A stretch of 64,000 nucleotides of DNA from Acidobacteriaceae bacterium KBS 146 (lineage in GTDB: Bacteria; Acidobacteriota; Terriglobia; Terriglobales; Acidobacteriaceae), in contig JHVA01000001.1 of NCBI GenBank assembly GCA_000688615.1, forward strand, positions 2,542,001 through 2,606,000, read 5' to 3'. Below the pieces are notes generated by a model, which was not told the DNA's origin, made no database searches, and was given only the letters and a program-made list of their open reading frames with translations. This document shows, in pieces, positions 34,366 to 43,022 of this stretch (position 1 is the first letter of the stretch; each line of letters begins with the position of its first letter). A program made the position numbers and the translations under genes.

Positions 34366-35822
34366 CCGCCACATTGAGCTGGTTGTCTCATGGATATTCC
34401 CAGACGCACCAGCACGCACGCAAGCAGACCAAGCGACACCCATGCGAACCAATCCCCAAGATGCTGATAGATCGTGTCGTGATGCTCCGCGGGAAGATCT
34501 GCAATAAGCGTGGCAAAGGGGGATCCGGTGCTGGATCTCTCCGCAACGATGCGTCCACGGTCATCACTCATCGTCAGAAATCCGCCCTTGGCGGACCGTG
34601 CCACGCTGAAGCCGTCTTCGACACCGCGCATGACGGCGATGTGCCCATGCCAGGCTCCGTCAGCGATGAAGTCCCATCCGGGCACAAGCATCAGACCGGC
34701 TCCGGCTCTTCCATAGTCGCGTGCAGGATGACTGAAGTCCATGTCCTTGCAGATGGCGACTCCCCACGTCGCACCGGACCGGTTGAGAAGCGTCAGGGAG
34801 GTTCCGGGCTTCAGATTCGATTCAAACGGAGGAAGCATGTGCTGCTTGTCATAGCTCGCTACGGCGACTCCGGGCGCGTAGACGCGTGCTTCGTTATAGG
34901 TGTAAGGGCGCGCAACATGCACTGACCCGACGACGATGGTCGCGCCAGTCTTATCCGCCAGGGGCTGAAAGATCGCATCGCTTTCTCTTGTCTGTGGGTC
35001 AATGACCACGCCGAGCTTCTCGGGAAGCACGATCGCCTGCACTCCGTTGCCTGCAAGTTTGACCATCTCCGTCGCGTAGTCACGAAAGAGCTTCTCGGTT
35101 GGAGCGCCTTCATCGCTGACCATGGCGTAGGGCGATGCATCGGAGGTGATCATGCCCACACGAACGGTCTTGCCTTCCGGCATTGCCAGCCGGATAGCGC
35201 CAAAGACGAGCGCCACTGCGACAGCGCCTGCTCCAGCGATCATGATTTGCCGGGCGTGCTTTCTGTCTGGATGCCAGAGGAAGCAGGCAAGCGCGAGCGC
35301 CGAGGAGAACAGCACCAGGAGGAAGCTCATCCCCCAAGGCCCGGTGACGGAGGCGAGTTGGAGAAAGGGCAGGAACGTCAACTGGGAGTAGGCAAGGGCT
35401 CCGGCAGAGCCATGAGGAGTCGTGAGGTTGCGGATGTACTCGAACGATACCCAGAGAGATGGCATCGCCAGCAGTGCAGTCCAGGTCGCGCCTCGCAGCA
35501 CCAGCGCTCGAAATAAGAGCACACCCAACATGAAGACGAGCCCCGCCGTAGCGTAGATCACAAGCCACACCGAGACCGGAACCCTCAGAATTCCGTGGAG
35601 ATAATGAAACATACTGAGGCCGCCAGCGATCATCGACAGAACTGCAGCCAAAGCGGCAACCCACCATAAGCTGCGCAGGGCGCCCCACAACACGGGCACC
35701 ATGGCGAACCACATCAGCGGCCATACAGGATTAAGACCGTTTCCGAACCAGACCATCCCTGCGGTCAGGATCGACGCGAGAACGACGTCACCTGTCGAAC
35801 GAAGCCTATTTGCAGATTCCAT
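34362..35822 (-). CDS. Apolipoprotein N-acyltransferase-like membrane protein
   Basis: A 486-residue inner-membrane protein built like Lnt: about six or seven hydrophobic segments in the first 210 residues, a nitrilase (CN-hydrolase) domain outside the membrane, and a final membrane helix near the end. The nitrilase catalytic Glu, Lys and Cys are all seen: LPEKLGVV, YDKQHMLPPFE and ICKDMDF. It would transfer an acyl chain to the N-terminus of lipoproteins. Start ATG 35822 (MESANRLRS) has GAAAGG upstream and overlaps the end of the TetR gene by 17 bp. The genetic link to a TetR regulator suggests an inducible second copy; a housekeeping lnt elsewhere is expected but not visible here. Confidence 0.78.
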   Translation of the reverse strand: MESANRLRSTGDVVLASILTAGMVWFGNGLNPVWPLMWFAMVPVLWGALRSLWWVAALAAVLSMIAGGLSMFHYLHGILRVPVSVWLVIYATAGLVFMLGVLLFRALVLRGATWTALLAMPSLWVSFEYIRNLTTPHGSAGALAYSQLTFLPFLQLASVTGPWGMSFLLVLFSSALALACFLWHPDRKHARQIMIAGAGAVAVALVFGAIRLAMPEGKTVRVGMITSDASPYAMVSDEGAPTEKLFRDYATEMVKLAGNGVQAIVLPEKLGVVIDPQTRESDAIFQPLADKTGATIVVGSVHVARPYTYNEARVYAPGVAVASYDKQHMLPPFESNLKPGTSLTLLNRSGATWGVAICKDMDFSHPARDYGRAGAGLMLVPGWDFIADGAWHGHIAVMRGVEDGFSVARSAKGGFLTMSDDRGRIVAERSSTGSPFATLIADLPAEHHDTIYQHLGDWFAWVSLGLLACVLVRLGISMRQPAQCGG

Positions 35823-36387
35823 GCAGATACCTTTCAAACGATCTGCGGCAAAGGCCGCGAAATCCTTGCTCAGAGAGCGTCATGCGTCCGCCGAGGTAAA
35901 GCATGATCAACCCCTGCAGCAGCGCGCCCATCTCGAAGACGATCTCCCACACATCGTCCTTACGTAGAAGGCCTGCCTCCATGCCCTCCTGCAGCACTCT
36001 GGCCGTGGGATTCGCCGTCGGAGACAATCCCGCCCGAAAATCATCGGGGAATTGACGGGCGCCTTCTCGCGGCTCCAGAAACATCAGCTCAAACAGGCGC
36101 GGATTCTCAAGGGAGAAGTCGAGGAAGATGTTCATCAGCTTCTCGAGCTTTTTCTCCGTGCTCCCGGAGAGCCGAACACGCTGCAGCCTTCCAGCCAGAT
36201 CAGAGAATCCCTCGTCAGCCAGGACGTTCAGCAGCCCGGCGCGATTGGGATAGTGCCGATAGACCGCCATTGCGGTGACCCCGACCTCTGTAGCCACACG
36301 GCGCATGGTGACTGCATCGGAGCCCTCCTGCGCCAGGAGACGACGTGCTGCAGCGGCGATCTTCTCAGAAGTTGATTGCGGTCCCAT
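35806..36387 (-). CDS. TetR/AcrR-family transcriptional regulator
   Basis: A 193-residue dimeric repressor-type regulator. The N-terminal helix-turn-helix covers about residues 8-55: ekIAAAARRLLAQEGSDAVTMRRVATEVGVTAMAVYRHYPNRAGLLNVLADE, with the family's TAMAVYRHYPNR recognition helix. The C-terminal domain should bind an unknown small molecule. The gene overlaps the start of the downstream Lnt-like gene by 17 bp, so they are cotranscribed. A perfect palindrome sits right upstream of its start codon, as expected for self-repression. Confidence 0.92.
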   Translation of the reverse strand: MGPQSTSEKIAAAARRLLAQEGSDAVTMRRVATEVGVTAMAVYRHYPNRAGLLNVLADEGFSDLAGRLQRVRLSGSTEKKLEKLMNIFLDFSLENPRLFELMFLEPREGARQFPDDFRAGLSPTANPTARVLQEGMEAGLLRKDDVWEIVFEMGALLQGLIMLYLGGRMTLSEQGFRGLCRRSFERYLHGICK

Positions 36388-36390
36388 CAG

Positions 36391-36405
36391 GTATACACTG
36401 TATAC
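36391..36405. promoter_or_regulatory. Palindromic operator of the TetR-type regulator
   Basis: GTATACACTGTATAC has perfect 7-bp arms (GTATACA/TGTATAC) around a single C. It starts 4 bases upstream of the TetR start codon on the minus strand, overlapping where the ribosome-binding site and transcription start would lie. The shape fits a TetR-family operator that controls the TetR-Lnt-like operon. Confidence 0.7.
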
Positions 36406-36470
36406 TTAAATCTCGAGAAAGAGATCTATCGTCGAACTGATTTTTTTAAGTTTGTGACGAACAACGCCGT

Positions 36471-37022
36471 TCAGGCTTCTTCTTCCTCGACCGGATCTTC
36501 GATGGTGTCGACTTCGACGTCCCATCCGCGCAGCAGTTTGAAGATCGTTCCTGCGGAGAAGCCGGCACGCATCAACCTTCCCATCACGCGAGCTGCCTGC
36601 TTCTTCGCGTCCTCACCCTCCGGCCGCCGGATTCGCTTGCGGGCGATGTACTCGCGCGCCAGCGCAAGCTCATCCACGTCTTCGTAGGCGCTGGTCAGCG
36701 TCGTCGCAATCAGGTCCTTGTGGATGCCTTTCTGCACGAGGTCCTGCTGTACCCGCCTTCTGCCAAACTTTTCGTTCTCCTTACGCAAGCGGGTGTAATC
36801 GGCGGCGAAGCGACTATCGCTAAGGTAGTTCAGTTCCTTGAGCCGGGAGACGACGCGATCCATGGCACGTTCTCCTGCTTCGCCTTCTTCGGCGCGCGTC
36901 CGCATCAAGCGCTTGAGATCGCGCACCGTTCGCATCCTGCGGGCCAGTGCTCCTACCGCGTACTCAAACAGGGCTGGCTCCTCCAGAGGCTCGCGCTTCT
37001 TCTTTGGCCGCGCAAACGCCAT
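36471..37022 (-). CDS. recX: Regulatory protein RecX
   Basis: A 183-residue all-helical protein that binds RecA filaments and limits their activity. The three-helix repeats of RecX are visible: YAVGALARRMRTVRDLKRLM, then MDRVVSRLKELNYLSDSRFAADYTRLR and GRRRVQQDLVQKGIHKDLI. Start ATG 37022 shares one base with the stop of the upstream peptidase gene (TAATG), suggesting translational coupling; an in-frame upstream start would lie inside that gene. recA itself is not in the window. The acidic C-terminal tail (DPVEEEEA) is longer than usual. Confidence 0.88.
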   Translation of the reverse strand: MAFARPKKKREPLEEPALFEYAVGALARRMRTVRDLKRLMRTRAEEGEAGERAMDRVVSRLKELNYLSDSRFAADYTRLRKENEKFGRRRVQQDLVQKGIHKDLIATTLTSAYEDVDELALAREYIARKRIRRPEGEDAKKQAARVMGRLMRAGFSAGTIFKLLRGWDVEVDTIEDPVEEEEA

Positions 37023-39358
37023 TACTGCACCGCCCCGGAGTAGGTGTTCGACCGAGTCCAGCGATCGCACCACTCGCCTACCTCTTCATACCAGCGTTGT
37101 GAGTTCTGCGGCTTGAGCACCCAGTGTCCTTCATCGGGAAAATAGAGCATCCTCGAGGGTACATTCATCCGCTGCAGCGCGGTAAACAGTTGAAAGCCTT
37201 CGCTCACGTCCAGGCGATAGTCGCGTTGGCCATGGATCACGAGGGTCGGCGTCTTTGCGTTTTTGATGGAGAGTAGCGGCGACCACCTTCGGAAGGGATC
37301 TGCTGCCAGAGGCTTATCGGCGTATCTCCATGGCTGACCGGGCTCCGTATCTCCGGGCGCACGAAACTCCCACTCGTTGAACCACAGTTCTTCCGTAGTG
37401 CCGTACGCGCTTTGCGGATTGAACATTCCATCGTGGGTCACGATGCAGGCGAAGCGGTTGGTGTGGGTGAGAATCCAGTTCGCCATAAATCCACCGTAGC
37501 TTCCACCCAGAGCGCAGATGCGGGTCTTGTCGACAAAGGCGTAATGCTGCTCAACGTAGTCAAGGCCCTTCATCAGATCGACGTAGGGCTTTCCTCCCCA
37601 ATCACCGTTAACGCCGTCAATGAACGCTTGCCCGTAGCCCGTCGATCCGCGTGGATTGATCATCACCAGAACGTATCCGCTAGCGGCCATCAGCTCGGGA
37701 TTCCAGCGATAACTCCATGCATCGCCCCATGCCCCCTGCGGGCCGCCATGGATGAGGAACTTCACCGGATATTTTTTCGTCGGATCGAAGCCCGGTGGGC
37801 GCAGCAGAAATCCCTGCACGGTCGTGTTCTCTGCTCCCGGGAACATAAAGCTTTCCATGCGCGGCAGGTCGAGCTGGCGCAGCAGAGCGTCGTTCCCATG
37901 CGTCAATCGAACTACCGGGGCTCCGCCGTGGCCCTCTGCGTTGAGCGGAATGGCCGAGATGGCCGATGGGCTGCGCACGGTCATCATCGAAGTCACGATG
38001 GTGCGGCCGTCTTTGGCGATCTGCAGCTCGCCGTACTCGGCGCGATTGGCGATCGCAGTGGCCTCGGGAAGATCGATGCCTACGGACAGAACATTTGCCT
38101 CGCCCATCTCTTCGCTGACGAAGTAGATCGTCTTCGAATCAGGAGCCCAGGCGAATTCATCGACCCACTGGTCGAAGCGCGGCAGCAGGTTTTTGAGGCT
38201 ACCTTCGGCCTCATCCGTCGAGCCCTGGTGTGGTTCGGTATGGGTTTCCTGTCCCTTCTGAGAGCGCGGCTGTTCAGGTGCCGGGTTATCTTGCCGCAAA
38301 GGCGTCTGGCTGCGGTCGTACACCATCAGGCGAAAGCGATCGCTCTCATACCCGGCACGCGCCTGCGATCGGAAGGCGATCCATCGTCCGTCGGGCGAGT
38401 ATGCAGGAGCATCATCACTCCCAGGAGAAGTAGAGATCTTTACCGGCCGCTCTCCCGCTGCATCCAGGCGGAGCGTGAACACATCGTTGTTGGTGCTTGC
38501 CGCAGGGACCGCATCGAGGTTGGTCACGAATGCGATCTCGTGCGAGTCTGGAGCCCAGGCGTAGCCTGTCGGGCCACCCAGCGAAAAGACCGGGGCTTCC
38601 GCATCGCCGATCCAGCGCCGCGGAGTAAGGTCGCGAACATCATTGCCGTCTGTTGCGCTGACGACCAGCACATGACTACGCTTCGGCCCGATGTACGAGT
38701 TCCAGTGGCGGTAGAGCAGGTGATCGAAGACCATCGCCTTGACCTGGCTCTTCTGGGCCGCGTCGTCCCGCCGGTGATTGCAGTTCTCTTCGTCGTGCCA
38801 AGTCTCTTCATCACTGCACTCCGGATACACACGGGAGGTGAAGAGAATCCGTTTTGCATCCGGGGACCATACAGCGCCATCGGCTTCTGTACTGACGTGG
38901 GTCAGCTGCCTCGGTGGCCCGATCTTGCCTTCTCCTTCATTCCAGTCCGCAAGATAAATCTGGGATGAGGTGCCTCCGTCGACAGACACGAATGAGATAT
39001 ATCTGCCGTCAGGAGAAAATCTGCCGTCACCTTCGCCTTCTTTCCAGAAGGTAATCTGGTGCTCGTTTCCACCGGCAAGGGGAACCACCCAGAGGTGCGT
39101 CACCTTGGTATTGGCCGAGAGGTCTACATCGATGGCAGAGAACATCACCCACTTGCCCGAAGGCGAGATCTGGGGATCGCTCAGGCGTCTCATGCGCTGG
39201 AGATCGGCAAACGTCATGGCACGACGGCCTGCGGTTGCCGTCTCCGGTTCGCCCATCAGGGTTGCGGAGGGCTCTTTTTGCGTGGCGGTAGCGGGAGTCT
39301 GAGCAGTCGCGACACCGCCCATCATCAGTCCGGTAAGTACCCAAGCCAGTTTGTTCAT
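37022..39358 (-). CDS. S9-family serine peptidase (acylaminoacyl-peptidase / dipeptidyl-peptidase type), exported
   Basis: A 778-residue secreted peptidase. A signal peptide (WVLTGLMMGGVATAQ) is followed by a beta-propeller made of repeated strands such as GKWVMFSAIDVD, GRYISFVSVDGG and GRWIAFRSQARAG, which screens substrates. The C-terminal alpha/beta-hydrolase domain carries the nucleophile motif GGSYGGFMANW, the Asp region VIHGQRDYRLDV and the His in DEGHWVLKP. It hydrolyses oligopeptides, probably in the periplasm. A Gln/Pro/Thr-rich insert (residues about 355-385) lies within the propeller. Its stop codon overlaps the recX start by one base. Confidence 0.92.
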   Translation of the reverse strand: MNKLAWVLTGLMMGGVATAQTPATATQKEPSATLMGEPETATAGRRAMTFADLQRMRRLSDPQISPSGKWVMFSAIDVDLSANTKVTHLWVVPLAGGNEHQITFWKEGEGDGRFSPDGRYISFVSVDGGTSSQIYLADWNEGEGKIGPPRQLTHVSTEADGAVWSPDAKRILFTSRVYPECSDEETWHDEENCNHRRDDAAQKSQVKAMVFDHLLYRHWNSYIGPKRSHVLVVSATDGNDVRDLTPRRWIGDAEAPVFSLGGPTGYAWAPDSHEIAFVTNLDAVPAASTNNDVFTLRLDAAGERPVKISTSPGSDDAPAYSPDGRWIAFRSQARAGYESDRFRLMVYDRSQTPLRQDNPAPEQPRSQKGQETHTEPHQGSTDEAEGSLKNLLPRFDQWVDEFAWAPDSKTIYFVSEEMGEANVLSVGIDLPEATAIANRAEYGELQIAKDGRTIVTSMMTVRSPSAISAIPLNAEGHGGAPVVRLTHGNDALLRQLDLPRMESFMFPGAENTTVQGFLLRPPGFDPTKKYPVKFLIHGGPQGAWGDAWSYRWNPELMAASGYVLVMINPRGSTGYGQAFIDGVNGDWGGKPYVDLMKGLDYVEQHYAFVDKTRICALGGSYGGFMANWILTHTNRFACIVTHDGMFNPQSAYGTTEELWFNEWEFRAPGDTEPGQPWRYADKPLAADPFRRWSPLLSIKNAKTPTLVIHGQRDYRLDVSEGFQLFTALQRMNVPSRMLYFPDEGHWVLKPQNSQRWYEEVGEWCDRWTRSNTYSGAVQ

Positions 39359-39483
39359 CGGCGCCCGTTGCTCCGGCGTCAGTCTACAACGCTATCGCAG
39401 GTGCACACGAGCACAGCATTGCTGGCAGGAACATGCGAAACAAATGGCTACTCCCTCTCTCGAAGCCTTATCGCGGACGTTTC

Positions 39484-40248
39484 TTAAACATTCTGGGCCG
39501 AAATTCCTGCCTCTTCTATCGCTCCTGCAATCTGGCCGAGCACGAGGTTCCAAGGCTCGGTGCGTAGAACGATCCGATCTCCTTCCTGTCTCTCAAATTC
39601 ATATTGCTGCCGTTCAGGAGCGAGCCGCTCCATCTGGCGCGCGATCTTGACCGAAAGAGCCTCCAGTCCTATGACGGCCTCCTGGGCCAGACGTCGAGGC
39701 ACCTGAAAGATACTGTCGGCACAGACCAGAAGCGCGCCGAGTCTTTGTTCCCCGCTCATGATCGGAATAAGAATGGCACGGGTTGCGGGCCTTCCTTCCT
39801 CGATCTCCAATCGAATCACACTGCTGGAGTCACCAAACTTCGCTCCGTCCGCCCCCGCTGCGGCTGCGACCGTACCTCCCTGCTTTCCCGGAGCGTGGCC
39901 GAGCCATGTCTCTACGGCTCCGGCGGTCGCGTCGTCCATCCCATCCTGCGCAAGAACGTACAGGCTGCCGTCCACAGCACTTCTCAGCATGGCCACACGA
40001 TGGAAGGAGCTTCTTGCGGCGACGACGGAACAGATACGCCGGGCAAAGTCCCGGACGTTATCTCCTGTGGAGAGGCGCAGATCCATGCGCGTGTACGCCT
40101 CCATCTCCTCGCGACCTCGACGTTCGCGCTGGCATTCGGAGCGTACTGCGCAAAGACGCTGCCACGTCATCCAAAGCATTCCGGCCAACGAAAACAGCAG
40201 TGCCAAAAATGCCAGATCAAGCCAGATTTGCCGTAACTCCGTCAGCAT
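39484..40248 (-). CDS. Membrane-anchored GAF-like protein
   Basis: About 254 residues with one N-terminal transmembrane helix (LAFLALLFSLAGMLW), a coiled-coil-like charged stretch (RSECQRERRGREEMEAYTRMD), then a GAF-like sensory fold. The fold elements are FARRICSVVAARSSFHRVAMLR, YVLAQDGMDDATAG, RAILIPIMSGEQRLGALLVCAD and LSVKIARQMERL. No output domain such as kinase or GGDEF is attached. Start at ATG 40248 has GGAGG 8 bases ahead; the TTG just upstream is less likely. It is divergent from the exported gene at 40339. It probably senses a small molecule or redox state, by analogy only. Confidence 0.6.
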   Translation of the reverse strand: MLTELRQIWLDLAFLALLFSLAGMLWMTWQRLCAVRSECQRERRGREEMEAYTRMDLRLSTGDNVRDFARRICSVVAARSSFHRVAMLRSAVDGSLYVLAQDGMDDATAGAVETWLGHAPGKQGGTVAAAAGADGAKFGDSSSVIRLEIEEGRPATRAILIPIMSGEQRLGALLVCADSIFQVPRRLAQEAVIGLEALSVKIARQMERLAPERQQYEFERQEGDRIVLRTEPWNLVLGQIAGAIEEAGISAQNV

Positions 40249-40338
40249 CAACCAAACCTCCGCCCGCGCGTCTATTCTGTATGGGGAGCAGCCTGTTCCC
40301 TGGGCTCAGGCTTCTTCACACATGGAGCACTCAAATCA

Positions 40339-41292
40339 ATGAAGCTCACCTCAGCGCTCTCGGTCAGCATTCTCGCAGCGTCTCTTGTGACGCTATCGAC
40401 AAAATTTTCCTCCGTCTTCGAATTTGTCCCGATTTGGCACAGCACTGTGTATGCAGCGGAGGACCAGGGCTTTGGAACGCTTGATCCGTCGCCTCCATCG
40501 GGTATTACTGTCGAGGAGATCATCAAGAAGTTCGGGGAACGCGAAAGCCAGTTCAACCAGGCCCGCGAGAACTACATCTTTCGCCAGTCGGTAAAGGTGC
40601 AGACGATCTCTGACGACACCGGCCGACCCGATGGAGAGTACCAGCAGGTCACCGACATCACCTTCGACAAACAGGGTCGACGCTCGGAGAGAGTCGTCTT
40701 CGCACCGCAGAACTCGCTGGAGCGGGTTCTGATGACGCCGGCTGACTTTGAAGAGATCGAACACCGGCTGCCCTTCGTCCTCACCGCGGAAGAGATGTCG
40801 CAGTACGACATCAAATACCTGGGCCGGCAGCGCGTGGACGAGCTCGACACGTATGTCTTTGAAGCGGGACCCAAGACCCTCGAGAAGGGAAAACGTTACT
40901 TCCAGGGCAAGGTGTGGGTCGATCAGCGAGACTTCCAGATTGTGCTGATCAACGGCCAGACTGTGCCGCAGGATATGCGTCGCGGTCACGAAGATCTGCA
41001 GCCTCCGTTCACCACGTACTATGAGCAGATCGACGGAAAATACTGGTTCCCCACCTATACCAAGGCTGAAGGCACGTTGCACTTTCCGGCCTCAAATGGA
41101 GCAGCGCGCCAGGACGTCCACATGCGCAACATCGTCCGGTACACGGACTACAAGCAGTTCCGCGCGACCAGCCGCATCATCTATAACGGCGAGGACATTA
41201 CCAACAATCGCGCTCCTGAGGACGACAAGAACAAACAGCCGCAGCAGCCGCCTGCCAGCAACCAACCTTCAGCCCCGGCACAGCCGCATTGA
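40339..41292 (+). CDS. Exported protein of unknown function, possible LolA-like fold
   Basis: A 317-residue protein with an N-terminal signal or anchor (residues about 5-40, ending YAAE). The long beta-rich body (NYIFRQSVKVQTI, DITFDKQGRRSERVVF, YFQGKVWVDQRDFQIVLING, YWFPTYTKAEGTLHF) resembles the half-barrel of LolA/LppX-type lipoprotein-binding proteins or outer-membrane lipoprotein-sorting relatives. The tail is Asn/Gln/Pro-rich (KQPQQPPASNQPSAPAQ). A strong terminator follows. I do not recognise a named family. Confidence 0.65.
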   Translation: MKLTSALSVSILAASLVTLSTKFSSVFEFVPIWHSTVYAAEDQGFGTLDPSPPSGITVEEIIKKFGERESQFNQARENYIFRQSVKVQTISDDTGRPDGEYQQVTDITFDKQGRRSERVVFAPQNSLERVLMTPADFEEIEHRLPFVLTAEEMSQYDIKYLGRQRVDELDTYVFEAGPKTLEKGKRYFQGKVWVDQRDFQIVLINGQTVPQDMRRGHEDLQPPFTTYYEQIDGKYWFPTYTKAEGTLHFPASNGAARQDVHMRNIVRYTDYKQFRATSRIIYNGEDITNNRAPEDDKNKQPQQPPASNQPSAPAQPH

Positions 41293-41306
41293 GCTGAAGA
41301 CAAAGA

Positions 41307-41341
41307 AAGCCCCGGCACTTCCTGATGGAGGTCCGGGGCTT
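41307..41341 (+). terminator. Rho-independent terminator
   Basis: AAGCCCCGG (41307-41315) pairs CCGGGGCTT (41333-41341) around a 17-base loop, followed by CATTTTCT. It lies just after the stop of the 40339-41292 gene, and probably also serves the convergent small zinc-ribbon gene. Confidence 0.8.
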
Positions 41342-41387
41342 CATTTTCTACCGTTATCAATCGAGTAATTTGTGCTTTTGGAGCAAG

Positions 41388-41651
41388 CTACGCCGTCTGG
41401 CAATGAGCATCAGGATCGGCATGCTGCTCCATCATCCACCGATCCATCATGGTCCCGGCGCACCGCGCTCCGCAAAGATGCTTCACTCCATTGGAGTGGG
41501 CATGATGCGATTGCCATCGGGTTAGTTTGATGAGCGGCTGATCTTCCTCCGGCTTTTGCCCGGGAAAACAGTCCACCCATGCCAGCCACCAACCGTCGGA
41601 TTCTTTCTTCTTCCCGCAGACATCACAGGTATAGCTTTCGCTGTAAGCCAT
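41388..41651 (-). CDS. Small zinc-ribbon-like protein
   Basis: An 87-residue protein with CDVCGKKKESDGW at the N-terminus and HLCGARCAG near the C-terminus, giving two CxxC/CxxxC-like cysteine pairs plus His residues (SHHAHSNGVKH, EQHADPDAH). This pattern suggests one bound zinc. It is cytosolic, with no catalytic motif. It stands between two unrelated genes, with the terminator at 41307-41341 on its downstream side. Function unknown. Confidence 0.65.
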   Translation of the reverse strand: MAYSESYTCDVCGKKKESDGWWLAWVDCFPGQKPEEDQPLIKLTRWQSHHAHSNGVKHLCGARCAGTMMDRWMMEQHADPDAHCQTA

Positions 41652-41686
41652 CTTTGTGCTCCACCGCTAAAAGGGTTTTCAGTACA

Positions 41687-42745
41687 TTAACGAAGCGCCA
41701 CCGGGTCCACACGCGCCGAGTCGGCCAGCATCTGCCAGTCCGATTCGTCGACGGCTTCAAAGTCCTCTCCCTTGATGGTCTTGAGGCGCGCCAGATCGCT
41801 GTCGCTCCACCGCTTGTCTGGTTCGCCGATGATAAACCACGGACCTCCGTTGTCGGAAAGGATCATTCCGTACTTCTTGAGGCCCTTCAGGATGACTTGG
41901 TTCTCCTTCGAGAACTTCGATATATCGAAATCCGCCTTGAGCCGGAACCGCTGTCCCATCGGCGGGTACGTCGGGTCTTCTCTCGGAGACGCTCTATGCC
42001 GCGCTGGCCAGACATATGCCTTCTGCGTCTTCGGAGTCGTGAACCGGATTGCATGCTTCACCTCGCCGGCGGCGATCTCGTCGTAGCGCAGCAGACCGGG
42101 CAGAACCGCCAGCCCCGCTGCATCCGTCGATGTCTTATCCGGAGCGCGCAGCGCATTGCTGGTCAGGTCCATCTTGATGCCAGCGCCCCCGCTCCAGCTT
42201 CCGTCTTTTTGCTTGACCATGCCACCGAGTTCTGTGAGGACGCAACGGCCCTCATCCACCATGATGATGTGCCGGTCGGAATCCTCTGGAGAGTTCGGCC
42301 CACCTTCCATCAAGGCTCCCTCGGGAGTGGGGTAGTGACCGGGATCGCTCTCGTCTCCATAGGTAAACGTGATCGGGATCCGCGGCCGTCCGGGCTTGAT
42401 GATGGTGATAGGAATGCCGTTGGTTGGCTCGGAGCCAAAGTTGGGATGGATGGGCAGTGCCGGTCCCATCCGCTGGATATAGTCCTCGGAGTGCGTATCT
42501 TTCTTGAGGGTATCGATCGGCGTGTTCCAAACGTTGTCCGCAGGAAAGATGGGGCAGCCGGCGATGTGGGGACCCGATCCCGACGAGGGTCCGGCAGCGC
42601 CAGCCACGCCTGAACCGACCGCTGCCAGCTTGGAAGCAGCCATAACCGCGTCGGCCTCGGTGGGGACCTTTGAGTGCCAGACAAGAACAACGACAGCAAT
42701 GCCAAATAGAACTGCGCCCAACTGATTCCTCTTGCTGGCCTTCAT
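41687..42745 (-). CDS. Secreted protein of unknown function
   Basis: A 352-residue protein with an N-terminal membrane or signal segment (LGAVLFGIAVVVLVWHS) and a low-complexity Ala/Gly/Ser linker before the body. The body opens CPIFPADNVWNTPIDTL, has an acidic region TYGDESDPGHYPTPEGALMEGG, then DSDRHIIMVDEGRCVLTELGGM and SNALRAPDKTSTDAAGLAVLPGLLRYDEIAAGEV. The repeated hydrophilic blocks look enzymatic, but I cannot place the family. It lies upstream of the divergent FAD-oxidoreductase gene. Confidence 0.65.
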   Translation of the reverse strand: MKASKRNQLGAVLFGIAVVVLVWHSKVPTEADAVMAASKLAAVGSGVAGAAGPSSGSGPHIAGCPIFPADNVWNTPIDTLKKDTHSEDYIQRMGPALPIHPNFGSEPTNGIPITIIKPGRPRIPITFTYGDESDPGHYPTPEGALMEGGPNSPEDSDRHIIMVDEGRCVLTELGGMVKQKDGSWSGGAGIKMDLTSNALRAPDKTSTDAAGLAVLPGLLRYDEIAAGEVKHAIRFTTPKTQKAYVWPARHRASPREDPTYPPMGQRFRLKADFDISKFSKENQVILKGLKKYGMILSDNGGPWFIIGEPDKRWSDSDLARLKTIKGEDFEAVDESDWQMLADSARVDPVALR

Positions 42746-43022
42746 TTGTCCTCCAGAACAGATCTCCGGCGATTTACCAGATCAGCTTCTTATATCAGGA
42801 CCATCATAATCTCACGGCCGCGGGCAAACCGGTTTTCCCGGTTTGCATCCAATCGGAAACTGGCCAGGTTGGCTCCGCTGAGTCATCCGCTTTACCTGCG
42901 CCCATTCTGAGGAGTGCACTCACGACTCGCCTCCTCACACCGTATCCGGGTCCATTGCAACAGAAACCTCTCCCCCGTTCCTCTCTGGCGAGCGGATGGA
43001 AGGTTTCTCCGATCTTCTTCCT

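Noticed and set aside
37412..38968. Plus-strand open frame of about 518 residues opposite the S9 peptidase
   Set aside because: Same reasoning: the peptidase on the minus strand has catalytic motifs and a signal peptide; the plus frame is Arg/His-rich without structure.
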